DNA of 6,027 nucleotides from Pyrinomonadaceae bacterium (GTDB lineage Bacteria > Acidobacteriota > Blastocatellia > Pyrinomonadales > Pyrinomonadaceae), in NCBI GenBank assembly GCA_026786155.1, contig JAJAYR010000345.1, positions 1 through 6,027 on the forward strand, in the 5' to 3' direction. This document shows, piece by piece, positions 1 to 5,839 of the stretch. The notes under the pieces are model-generated. The model saw only the letters and a program-made list of their open reading frames with translations. It made no database searches and had not been told where the DNA came from. The position numbers were made by a program, and so were the translations under genes. Numbering within the stretch: the stretch's first letter is position 1; each line of letters begins with the position of its first letter.

Positions 1-921
1 CGCGAGGTCGACCGTGATGTTGCTTTGGTCGAGCATCGGGTTGACTTCGACGATTTCACACGACCGCATTCCGCTGCGGTCCGCGATTATTTCGAGCGCG
101 AGATGCGCTTCCCGATACGTAATTCCGCCGCGCACGAGCGTTCCCGAACCGGGCGCGAAACGCGGGTCAATAATGTCCACGTCGAACGTAACGGCGAAAC
201 CGTCCGGTGCGTTTCCGGCGATTTTCACCGCGTCTTCGATGCAGGCGAGCATTCCGCGCCGGTCAATATCCGACATCGTAAAAAAATTATCCGCCAGACC
301 GAATTCTCTGATGCGGCGTTTTTCGCCGAGGTCTAAATCACGCGCTCCGACGTGCGCGAAAAATTTCGGATTCAGTTTCGGCGCGTAGCCTTCGAGATTA
401 ACCATCGAAGATTCGCCTTCGCCAAGCAGCGCGGCGAGCGGCATTCCGTGAACATTGCCCGACGGCGAAGAGTCTGCCGTGTTGATGTCGGCGTGCGCGT
501 CCAGCCAAATCAACCCGATTTCCTTTTCCTGCGCGTGATAAAACGAAGCGATTGCCGAAAATGTGCCGAGCGCAATCGAATGGTCGCCGCCCAAAATAAC
601 CAGAAAATCGCCGTTCTGCAAAATCGGCTTAATGCTTTTCGCCATATTTTCGTAGGACGATAAAATTTCTTTTAAGTATTTCGGATTATCGCTTTCGGCG
701 GCGACGTAATCGGGTTTGACGATTTCGACATCGCCGTAGTCTTTCACTTCATAGCCGAGGTCAGCGATATGCGAGACGAGCGAGCCGTCGCGGATTTTCG
801 CCACTCTGATTGCCGTCGCACCGAGTTCGCTGCCTTTTACGCCCGCGCCGTAACCGAGCGGAACGCCGATAATTCCTACTTTTTTCCCCGTTCCCGGAAA
901 ATCTACATTGCTTGGTGACAT
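1..921 (-). CDS. rocF: Arginase, 3' end cut off by the window edge
   Basis: Arginase hydrolyses L-arginine to ornithine and urea in the cytoplasm, using two manganese ions. The 307 codons visible from the ATG at 921 stay open to the window edge; about 15-20 C-terminal residues are probably missing, judging from the usual family length near 300-320. All six metal ligands can be seen: His114 (in GGDHS), Asp141, His143 and Asp145 (in DAHAD), and Asp247 and Asp249 (in FDVDIIDP). Residues that bind the amino-acid end of arginine in human arginase I also have counterparts: Asn147, Ser154 and His158 (in SGNVHG), Asp197, Glu200, Thr261 and Glu292 (in EVNP). These favour arginase over agmatinase or formimidoylglutamase. 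The gene starts 10 bp after the HPr stop codon and probably shares its transcript. No Shine-Dalgarno sequence is visible at normal distance, so translation may depend on coupling to HPr. Substrate specificity is inferred from motifs only. Confidence 0.93.
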   Translation of the reverse strand, partial: MSPSNVDFPGTGKKVGIIGVPLGYGAGVKGSELGATAIRVAKIRDGSLVSHIADLGYEVKDYGDVEIVKPDYVAAESDNPKYLKEILSSYENMAKSIKPILQNGDFLVILGGDHSIALGTFSAIASFYHAQEKEIGLIWLDAHADINTADSSPSGNVHGMPLAALLGEGESSMVNLEGYAPKLNPKFFAHVGARDLDLGEKRRIREFGLADNFFTMSDIDRRGMLACIEDAVKIAGNAPDGFAVTFDVDIIDPRFAPGSGTLVRGGITYREAHLALEIIADRSGMRSCEIVEVNPMLDQSNITVDLA

Positions 922-931
922 AAAGATAAAA

Positions 932-1204
932 CTAAGTTTCCCCGAAGCCGTTCGCAAAGATTTCTTCGATGGCGAACAAAGCCTCTTTTTCATCTGCGCC
1001 TTCCGTTTCGATTTCGATTTCGATTCCTTTGGAAGCGGCGAGCGTCAAAACGCTCAAAATTGATTTGGCATCGGCGACGTTTAGATTGTCCGTTCGACGA
1101 AGTTGGATGCGGCTTTGAAACTTTCCCGCCAACCGCACCAGTTGAGCGGCGGCGCGGGCGTGAAGTCCGAGCGGATTGCGGATTATCGTTTTACCTTCAA
1201 GCAT
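932..1204 (-). CDS. HPr phosphocarrier protein of the phosphotransferase system
   Basis: HPr is the small cytoplasmic phosphocarrier of the PTS, taking a phosphoryl group from enzyme I on a histidine and giving it to EIIA proteins. The 90-residue product has the normal family length. His15 sits in GLHARAA, the active-site motif; the residue after HAR is Ala where the best-known HPr proteins have Pro. Ser48, in DAKSILSV, aligns with the regulatory Ser46 that HPr kinase modifies in Gram-positive bacteria and in many Gram-negative bacteria carrying HprK. The conserved C-terminal helix (around ADEKEALFAIEEIF) is present. The start overlaps the EIIA stop by 8 bp (ATGCTTGA), which implies translational coupling, and a purine-rich GAAGAAAG lies directly before the ATG. 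With no EIIB or EIIC genes nearby, a regulatory rather than sugar-transport role is likely. Whether to name it ptsH or npr cannot be decided from this window. Confidence 0.93.
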   Translation of the reverse strand: MLEGKTIIRNPLGLHARAAAQLVRLAGKFQSRIQLRRTDNLNVADAKSILSVLTLAASKGIEIEIETEGADEKEALFAIEEIFANGFGET

Positions 1205-1631
1205 CTTTCTTCAACTTTTGCGGCTCGAAAATCAAACTCGTCCGGTAAATCGCCTGTTTTCCCTGTTCTTCGACTTCTTTCGCCATTTCGGTCAGCGTCG
1301 TTTCCTTGTTCTGCGAAGCGAGTTTGATGACCATCGGCAAATTTACGCCCGTGACGATTTCAACTTCGTTTTCCTTGATAAACATCGCCGAAATGTTGGT
1401 CGGTGTGCCGCCGAACATATCGGTCAACAGCAAAACGCCGATGCCGCTCGAAACTCTTTTAATGGCGCGTTCAATTTCAGCTTTCGCCAGTTCCACGTCG
1501 TCGTGCCAGCCGATGGAAACCGCCGCGATATGGCTCTGCGCTCCGACCACCGTTTCCGCCGCCGCCAGTAATTCATTGGCGACCTGCCCGTGTGAAACAA
1601 TTACTCCGCCGATTTTTTTTTGTTCAGACAT
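1197..1631 (-). CDS. Mannose-family PTS EIIA protein
   Basis: This cytoplasmic protein belongs to the EIIA domain family of the mannose PTS, which accepts a phosphoryl group from HPr. The active-site histidine is His14 in the IVSHG segment after the first beta strand. A second family hallmark, TDMFGGTPTN, is at residues 70-79, followed by the conserved VTGVNLPM segment near 93-100. The domain fills about residues 6-130, and the last 15 or so residues form a basic tail. It is a stand-alone EIIA: no EIIB domain is fused to it and no EIIB/C/D genes are beside it, unlike sugar-transporting mannose systems. That, together with its position among rpoN, rapZ and HPr, suggests a regulatory phosphorelay whose output cannot be seen here. 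It starts 52 bp after rapZ, with no clear ribosome binding site, and its last codons overlap the HPr gene. It should not be confused with PtsN (EIIA-Ntr), which is of the fructose/mannitol fold family. Confidence 0.92.
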   Translation of the reverse strand: MSEQKKIGGVIVSHGQVANELLAAAETVVGAQSHIAAVSIGWHDDVELAKAEIERAIKRVSSGIGVLLLTDMFGGTPTNISAMFIKENEVEIVTGVNLPMVIKLASQNKETTLTEMAKEVEEQGKQAIYRTSLIFEPQKLKKDA

Positions 1632-1633
1632 AG

Positions 1634-1657
1634 TTTTGGGTTTCAGGTTTCAGGTTC
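1634..1657. repeat. Short heptanucleotide tandem repeat between rapZ and EIIA
   Basis: Read on the plus strand, one TTTTGGG unit is followed by two exact TTTCAGG units and a partial TTC. The period is 7 bp. It fills nearly half of the 52-bp gap between rapZ and the EIIA gene and ends two bases before the EIIA start codon, in the place where a ribosome binding site would be expected. It resembles the longer repeat at 5015-5046 in period and in its G-rich first unit. Confidence 0.7.
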
Positions 1658-1683
1658 TTAAATTCTGCCCCCTGAATCCTTTT

Positions 1684-2577
1684 TTACTTCTGCACATCTC
1701 GATGAATGACCGACACTTCAAAATTATCTTTTTTCAACGCCTCGCCTAAACGATTCGCCACCATTACCGAGCGATGCCGCCCGCCGGTGCAGCCGATTCC
1801 GACGGTCAGATACGATTTGCCTTCGCGTTTGTAAAGCGGCAAAAGATATTCGAGCAAATCCGCAAACCGCCGGATGGTTTCTTCGACTTCCGGCTCATTT
1901 TCCAAAAACCCGACAACGCGCGAATCCGTTCCGGGTAATTCCTTCAGACTTTTATCGAAATACGGATTCGGCAGATGGCGCACGTCGAACAACAAATCAA
2001 CTTGATGCGGAACGCCGTGTTTATGCCCGAAACTTAAAAACTGCACGTTCAGCGGCGAGCCTTCCGTCGTCGGGCTGAAAGTGTCAATCAACAAACGGCG
2101 CAGCGTGTGAACCGTGTGATTTGAAGTGTCAATGATAAAATCCGCCGTTTCCCGAACCGGCATCATCGCTTCTCTTTCAGCGCGAATGGCAAACAGCAAA
2201 CCTTTGCCCGCGTCGGTCGGATGCGGTCGCCGCGTTTCCGAAAAACGCCGCTGCAAAACTTCGTCGGAGGCTTCAAAAAATACGACGTAAGGCGAAATTT
2301 TACTGCTGATTTTTTTTATTTCATTCGGAAATTCCGATAAAAAATGACGTTCTCGAATGTTGATGACGAGCGCGGCTTTTTCAATCGCCACCGATTCTTC
2401 GTTATTCGGAAGCAGCAGCCGCGAAAAAGTCGAAAGCATTGTCAGCGGCAGATTATCAACGCAAAAATAACCCAAATCTTCAAAAGCGTTGGTCGCCGAA
2501 CTCATTCCCGAACCGCTTAAACCCGTGATGATAACGAAATTCGGCAGATTTTTTTTATCTTCTTTGATTGCGGACAT
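1684..2577 (-). CDS. rapZ: RapZ (YvcJ-family nucleotide-binding protein) with altered Walker A motif
   Basis: The 297-residue product matches the RapZ/YvcJ family in length and layout. In E. coli RapZ binds the small RNA GlmZ and directs RNase E to it, controlling GlmS and so amino-sugar synthesis; in other phyla its role is less well known. The N-terminal kinase-like domain (about 13-155) contains the P-loop at 19-26, FEDLGYFCVDNLP, and the FEASDEVL...RRFSETRRPHP region at 101-120. The C-terminal domain (about 175-297) contains FGHKHGVP (183-190), FDVRHLPNPYF and GCTGGRHRS (262-270), the conserved ligand- and RNA-binding part of RapZ. The oddity is the P-loop, which reads GLSGSGMSS: position 25 is Met where the family normally has the phosphate-binding Lys. 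The codon is an unambiguous ATG at 2505-2503. No strong ribosome binding site precedes the start. The gene lies directly after the hprK remnant, in the place normal for such clusters. Confidence 0.95.
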   Translation of the reverse strand: MSAIKEDKKNLPNFVIITGLSGSGMSSATNAFEDLGYFCVDNLPLTMLSTFSRLLLPNNEESVAIEKAALVINIRERHFLSEFPNEIKKISSKISPYVVFFEASDEVLQRRFSETRRPHPTDAGKGLLFAIRAEREAMMPVRETADFIIDTSNHTVHTLRRLLIDTFSPTTEGSPLNVQFLSFGHKHGVPHQVDLLFDVRHLPNPYFDKSLKELPGTDSRVVGFLENEPEVEETIRRFADLLEYLLPLYKREGKSYLTVGIGCTGGRHRSVMVANRLGEALKKDNFEVSVIHRDVQK

Positions 2578-2594
2578 AGCGAAATTGTCTTTAA

Positions 2595-2776
2595 CTATTT
2601 TGCGGAAAACTTAGCCGATGCCAATCCGATTTTTGAATTTCGGGTGAAATATTTAGTTTTTCCTTGCAGACTGTTCGCGCCCGCCAGAACTTCGATTGCT
2701 GATTCGGCGGGCGCGTTTTCGACAAATTCGGCGACGAAGATGTTTGCGGATTTTCGCTGTTTTTATCGGCGGTCAT
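2595..2776 (-). pseudogene. hprK: Remnant of the HPr kinase/phosphorylase gene (N-terminal stub)
   Basis: HprK phosphorylates and dephosphorylates the regulatory serine of HPr. Here only a stub of the N-terminal domain seems to remain. An ATG at 2776, 9 bp after hpf, opens a frame reading MTADKNSENPQ. From 2741 the coding-like sequence continues in another frame for 48 codons to a TAG at 2597-2595. It begins IFVAEFVENAPAES, continues with a segment containing VLAGANSL, and later reads RNSKIGLASAKF. I align this with the HprK N-terminal pattern in which LAGaxgL is followed by RIQKpGLALAGF. Loss of a single A near 2742-2745 would account for the shift: CAA AAC ATC would join the two parts in one frame. 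The second frame has no ATG, GTG or TTG before the homologous part and is closed upstream by TAA. HprK is normally about 310-330 residues; the whole kinase domain with its P-loop and signature is missing. The position between hpf and rapZ is where hprK sits in related clusters. The homology is judged by eye. Confidence 0.62.
2676..2715. repeat. GC-rich inverted repeat (10-bp perfect stem, 20-nt loop)
   Basis: CGCGCCCGCC at 2676-2685 is exactly complementary to GGCGGGCGCG at 2706-2715, with 20 bases between them. It lies inside the hprK remnant, in the gap between hpf and rapZ, so a transcript running through would carry a stable hairpin there. Read on the plus strand it is followed by TTTTC, but no plus-strand gene ends here. 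On the transcribed minus strand no U-run follows, so it is not a standard intrinsic terminator. It may simply descend from alanine/glycine-rich coding sequence. Confidence 0.75.
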
Positions 2777-2785
2777 TCGTTCTGG

Positions 2786-3316
2786 TTACGGCGCGATTAA
2801 TCCGAAATTTCCGTCCTTGCGTTTATAAATCACCGAAACGCACTCGTCGGCGGCATTGCGAAAAACGAGAAATTGATTTTCTTCGTCGTTAAGCTGTAAA
2901 ACCGCTTCGTCGGTCGTCATCGGTTTGACGGCGTAAGTATTCGAGTTAATCACGCGCGGCTCACGCGGCGCGGGCTGAATTTCATCTTCAATCGGCGCAA
3001 TCACGCCGACTTTTTTCGCCCGATGGCTTTTGTCAATAACTTTATTTTTGAGTTTTAAGGCTTGCTTTTCAACCTTCGCAATCGTCTGCGAAAGCGATTG
3101 ATACATATCGGAATTTTTCGTGTTGGCAGTTAAAACTTCCCTGCGCCATTTGACGACGATTTCGGAGCGATGCCGCCCTTTCTCGACTTCGATGATGACG
3201 TGCGCCTTGGCATTATCGCCGTCAAACAAATGATTCAGACGATTAAAATGCTCTTCGACGTGGGAACGCAGCGCCGGTGTAACCTCCATATGTCTGCCTG
3301 TGTATTCAAATTTCAT
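2786..3316 (-). CDS. hpf: Ribosome hibernation promoting factor, long form
   Basis: The long form of HPF binds the 30S subunit in the mRNA/tRNA channel and joins two ribosomes into inactive 100S dimers in stationary phase or starvation. The 176-residue product has both expected parts: an N-terminal S30AE/RaiA domain at about 1-100, starting MKFEYTGRHMEVTPALR and including the basic GRHRSEIVVKWRR segment, and a C-terminal dimerisation domain at 121-176 starting RVINSNTY and containing EENQFLVFRNA and the ending NFGLIAP. A charged linker at about 101-120 joins them. The C-terminal domain separates this from the short HPF/YfiA proteins of enterobacteria. It starts 13 bp after the rpoN stop codon, and its strong ribosome binding site touches that stop. 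An hpf gene beside rpoN is common in many bacteria. It is probably co-transcribed with rpoN but translated strongly in its own right. Confidence 0.96.
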   Translation of the reverse strand: MKFEYTGRHMEVTPALRSHVEEHFNRLNHLFDGDNAKAHVIIEVEKGRHRSEIVVKWRREVLTANTKNSDMYQSLSQTIAKVEKQALKLKNKVIDKSHRAKKVGVIAPIEDEIQPAPREPRVINSNTYAVKPMTTDEAVLQLNDEENQFLVFRNAADECVSVIYKRKDGNFGLIAP

Positions 3317-3322
3317 AGATTA

Positions 3323-3330
3323 TTCCTCCC
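3323..3330 (-). promoter_or_regulatory. Strong Shine-Dalgarno sequence of hpf
   Basis: On the minus strand GGGAGGAA ends 6 bases before the hpf ATG, which is a near-ideal match and spacing. Its first G is also the last base of the rpoN TAG stop codon. No other start in the window has a comparable site, so it supports the chosen hpf start and suggests efficient translation of hpf relative to its neighbours. Confidence 0.88.
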
Positions 3331-4898
3331 TAAATAACGGTTTTTCGTTCGCGCGAGCCGGGAATCTGCATCTGGTCGCGGTATTTGGCGATGGTGCGCC
3401 GTGAAAGTTTCACGCCTTCCTTGCTCAAAAGTTTAACGATTTGGTCGTCGGTCATCGGCTTGCGCGTGTCTTCTTCTTCAATCATTTTTTTGATTCGCAA
3501 TTTCAAAATGCGTGTCGAAACTTCTTCGCCGTCTTCGTTGAGCATTCCTTCGCTGAAAAATCGGCGCAGTTCGATAACGCCCTGCGGCGTGTGCGCGTAT
3601 TTCCGATTGACGACGCGCGAAATCGTCGAAAGGTGCATTCCGATGTCTTCGGCGATGTCTTTGAGCATCATCGGTTTGATAAACTGCACGCCTTTGTCTA
3701 AAAATTCGCGCTGGCGGTCAACGATACATTCGACGACGCGATAAATCGTCTGTCGCCGATGCTCGATATTTCGCAGCAAATCAACCGCCGAACGAACTTT
3801 TTCCTTGATAAAATCCTTCGTTTCCTTGGTCGTTCCGGTCTGGTCAACCATTCTTTGATAGGTCGGCGAAATTCGCAGGCGCGGGCTGCCGTCGTCGGTA
3901 AAATAGACGAGATACTCGCCTTCGACCTTTTCGATATAAACTTCCGGTGAAACGTAAATCGGTTCTTCCGACGAATAGCGTCTGCCCGGATACGGGTCGA
4001 GAATCCGAATTTTATTGATTTCTTCGTTCAGTATTTCCAGTTCGATGCCGGTTTGTTTGGCGAGATGCTGGAGACGATGCGGCTGTAAATCTTCGAGGTG
4101 ATTGTTCACCAAATCAGCCGCCAAACTTTCGCCTTCGCCATTTGAAACGAGTTGCGCGAACAAACATTCTTTGACATTTCGCGCACCACAGCCGACCGGC
4201 TCTAACTGCAAAACGACTTGGCGGGCTTTTTCGACAAACTCGGTCGAACAATCGCACATCGCGGCGATTTCTTCGAGACTCGTCGTCAGTCGTCCGTCGT
4301 CATCCAGATTACCGACGACGCAAGCCGCCACGTCTTCCAAATGTTCGCTGATTTGCTGTAAGTTAAGCTGCCATTCGAGATGTTGCGTCAAAGTCGCGGA
4401 CTTCGACAAAAACTGGTCGAAACTCGGCGCGTCTTCCTTAAATTCTAGTTCCTGCGTTTTATAACCGGGGTCGAGATAGTCCTGAAATTCCCTGCCGTAA
4501 TCAACTTCTTCAAACGGGTCGGATTTTTCCGCCGAAAAATCTTCCGTTTCATTTTCAAAATCCGTTGAAGCATCTTCTTTAAAACCGTTTTCGTCCGGCG
4601 TTTCGGGCGTATAAATTTCGGCATTTTCAAAATCCGCCGCCGCTTCCGTTTCTTTCGTTTCTCCGAACTCGTAGTTTCCGTCGGCTCCGTCGGAATTTTG
4701 GTCGAGAATTTTATCGGAAATTTCCCCGATTTCCTCATCGGATTGAACTTCTTCCAATACCGGATTGGAAACGATTTCCTGTTGAATCAGGTCGCTCAGT
4801 TCAAGCGTCGTCATTTGCAGCATCTCGATTCGCTGCCGCAACTGCGGAGTCAAAACCATCCGCTGAGATAATCTTTGAGTAAGTTTTAGCGATGACAT
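3330..4898 (-). CDS. rpoN: RNA polymerase sigma-54 factor
   Basis: Sigma-54 directs RNA polymerase to -24/-12 promoters that need an AAA+ enhancer-binding activator, typically for nitrogen, motility or envelope genes. All regions are present in the 522-residue product: glutamine/leucine-rich region I (about 1-50, with QRLSQRMVLTPQL and IQQEIVSNPVLEE), acidic region II, the core-binding domain (from about 158, with SATLTQHLEWQLNL and LEPVGCGARN), a helix-turn-helix near 412-431 (DIAEDIGMHLSTISRVV), and the RpoN box SRRTIAKYRD at 499-508 (consensus ARRTVAKYRE), which reads the -24 element. Region II (about 53-140) is long and very rich in Asp and Glu, which makes the protein some 45 residues longer than the E. 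coli one. The start is fixed by an in-frame TAA 9 bases upstream. No good ribosome binding site is seen. A possible promoter lies in the gap after lptB. Confidence 0.98.
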   Translation of the reverse strand: MSSLKLTQRLSQRMVLTPQLRQRIEMLQMTTLELSDLIQQEIVSNPVLEEVQSDEEIGEISDKILDQNSDGADGNYEFGETKETEAAADFENAEIYTPETPDENGFKEDASTDFENETEDFSAEKSDPFEEVDYGREFQDYLDPGYKTQELEFKEDAPSFDQFLSKSATLTQHLEWQLNLQQISEHLEDVAACVVGNLDDDGRLTTSLEEIAAMCDCSTEFVEKARQVVLQLEPVGCGARNVKECLFAQLVSNGEGESLAADLVNNHLEDLQPHRLQHLAKQTGIELEILNEEINKIRILDPYPGRRYSSEEPIYVSPEVYIEKVEGEYLVYFTDDGSPRLRISPTYQRMVDQTGTTKETKDFIKEKVRSAVDLLRNIEHRRQTIYRVVECIVDRQREFLDKGVQFIKPMMLKDIAEDIGMHLSTISRVVNRKYAHTPQGVIELRRFFSEGMLNEDGEEVSTRILKLRIKKMIEEEDTRKPMTDDQIVKLLSKEGVKLSRRTIAKYRDQMQIPGSRERKTVI

Positions 4899-4965
4899 AT
4901 TCGATTAAAAATTAAATTATGAAATCCTCGCAAATCAATGAAATAAAATTCGGTTGCTCGATTCG

Positions 4966-4971
4966 ATTATA
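4966..4971 (-). promoter_or_regulatory. Possible -10 box of an rpoN promoter
   Basis: The minus strand reads TATAAT here, a perfect sigma-70-type -10 hexamer, which would start transcription about 60 bases before the rpoN ATG. The hexamer at the proper -35 distance is poor (TTCCCT with a 17-base spacer), and TTGGCG lies only 10 bases upstream, which is too close. The gap is AT-rich, so chance is possible. It would let rpoN and the genes after it be transcribed separately from lptB. Confidence 0.35.
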
Positions 4972-5014
4972 ACCGCTTGAACGCCAAAAGGGAAAAGGAT
5001 TCAAACAATCAAAA

Positions 5015-5046
5015 ATTTGGGATTTGAAATTTGAAATTTGAAATTT
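5015..5046. repeat. Heptanucleotide tandem repeat after lptB
   Basis: On the plus strand one ATTTGGG unit is followed by three exact ATTTGAA units and a partial ATTT, about 4.6 units of 7 bp. The right end overlaps two bases of the lptB stop codon (5045-5047), so the repeat begins exactly where coding ends. The remainder of the 146-bp gap to rpoN is AT-rich and shows no gene and no terminator-like hairpin. Confidence 0.85.
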
Positions 5047-5830
5047 ACAGGCTAAATCTTTCGCCCAAATAAAGTCGCCGCACGTCCGCGTCTTCAACTA
5101 ATTCGGCGGGTTTGCCGCTTCGCAAAATTTTGCCTTCCGCCATAATATAAGCGCGGTCGGTAATGCCCAAAGTTTCGCGGACATTGTGGTCGGTAATTAA
5201 AATTCCGATGCCTTGATTTTTCAAGTAAAGAATAATTTCCCGAATATCGTCAATCGCAATCGGGTCAATTCCGGCGAAAGGCTCGTCCAATAAAATAAAC
5301 TGCGGTTCGGTCGCCAGACACCGGGCGATTTCGACGCGCCGCCGTTCGCCGCCCGAAAGCGCATCGCCGCGAGTTTTCCGAACGTGCGCGATGCCGAATT
5401 CCGACAAAAGTTCTTCGAGCCGTGCAAATCGGTCGGCGCGTTTCATCTTCATCGTTTCCAAAACCGCGAGAATGTTTTGCTCCGCACTCATTTTCCGAAA
5501 AATCGAAGGCTCCTGCGCCAAATATCCCAAACCAAATCGCGCCCGCAGATACATCGGCAAACTCGTTACGTCCTGCCCGTTCAAAAAAATGTTCCCGGCT
5601 TCGGCGCGTTCGAGTCCGGTCATCATATAAAAAGTCGTCGTCTTCCCCGCGCCGTTCGCGCCCAACAGCCCGACGACTTCGCCTTGATTGACAAACAGCG
5701 AAACGTCGTCCACCACGCGCCGCCGCCCGTAAGTTTTCTGCAAATGCAGCGCGGAAAGCGAATCGGCAGGAACTTGTGAGTTGCTGCCGTTCGTCGAGTT
5801 TGAATTTTCCGCTTGAATAAGATTTGACAT
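5045..5830 (-). CDS. lptB: LPS export ABC transporter ATP-binding protein LptB
   Basis: LptB is the cytoplasmic ATPase that, with the membrane proteins LptF and LptG, extracts lipopolysaccharide from the inner membrane and drives it across the Lpt bridge. The 261-residue product has all ABC motifs: Walker A GANGAGKTT (57-65), Q-loop Gln106 in YLAQEPSIF, signature LSGGERRR (158-165), Walker B FILLDE (178-183) with catalytic Glu183, D-loop AGIDP, and switch His215 in TDHNVRET. The sequences around YLAQEPSIFRKMS, GGERRRVEIAR and DEPFAGIDPIA are typical of LptB rather than of the related amino-acid importers. The first 24 or so residues form an Asn/Ser-rich extension not present in E. coli LptB (241 residues); no later start codon would remove it. 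The gene begins 9 bp after the preceding frame ends, with no obvious ribosome binding site, so coupling to the upstream gene is plausible. It implies an outer membrane with LPS or a similar lipid. Confidence 0.96.
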   Translation of the reverse strand: MSNLIQAENSNSTNGSNSQVPADSLSALHLQKTYGRRRVVDDVSLFVNQGEVVGLLGANGAGKTTTFYMMTGLERAEAGNIFLNGQDVTSLPMYLRARFGLGYLAQEPSIFRKMSAEQNILAVLETMKMKRADRFARLEELLSEFGIAHVRKTRGDALSGGERRRVEIARCLATEPQFILLDEPFAGIDPIAIDDIREIILYLKNQGIGILITDHNVRETLGITDRAYIMAEGKILRSGKPAELVEDADVRRLYLGERFSL

Positions 5831-5839
5831 TAGAACCGT

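Noticed and set aside
25..663. Plus-strand open frames opposite the arginase gene
   Set aside because: The minus strand codes for a complete set of arginase active-site residues here; the plus-strand frames are antisense shadows.
2676..2720. Intrinsic terminator on the plus strand (GC-rich stem followed by TTTT)
   Set aside because: No plus-strand gene leads into it, and the T-run is only four bases long.
2591..2776. A 61-codon open frame from ATG 2776 to TAA 2591 as a small protein gene
   Set aside because: After about 11 codons the composition stops looking coding, and the alternative frame shows HprK-like sequence and normal codon use. I treat the ATG and first codons as part of the hprK remnant.
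2644..2892. Plus-strand 82-codon open frame over the hpf-rapZ gap
   Set aside because: It runs opposite the end of hpf and the hprK remnant, with arginine-rich, low-plausibility translation and no ribosome binding site.
4445..4738. 97-codon lysine/arginine-rich minus frame inside rpoN
   Set aside because: It is the frame-shifted reading of the acidic region II codons of rpoN, not a separate gene.
4978..4993. Possible sigma-54 promoter (TTGGC...AAGC) upstream of rpoN
   Set aside because: On the minus strand the GG and GC pairs are separated by 7 bases, not the 10 needed for a -24/-12 promoter.
4912..5097. Minus-strand open frame across the lptB-rpoN gap
   Set aside because: It overlaps the end of lptB in another frame and runs through the heptanucleotide repeat; it has no coding character.
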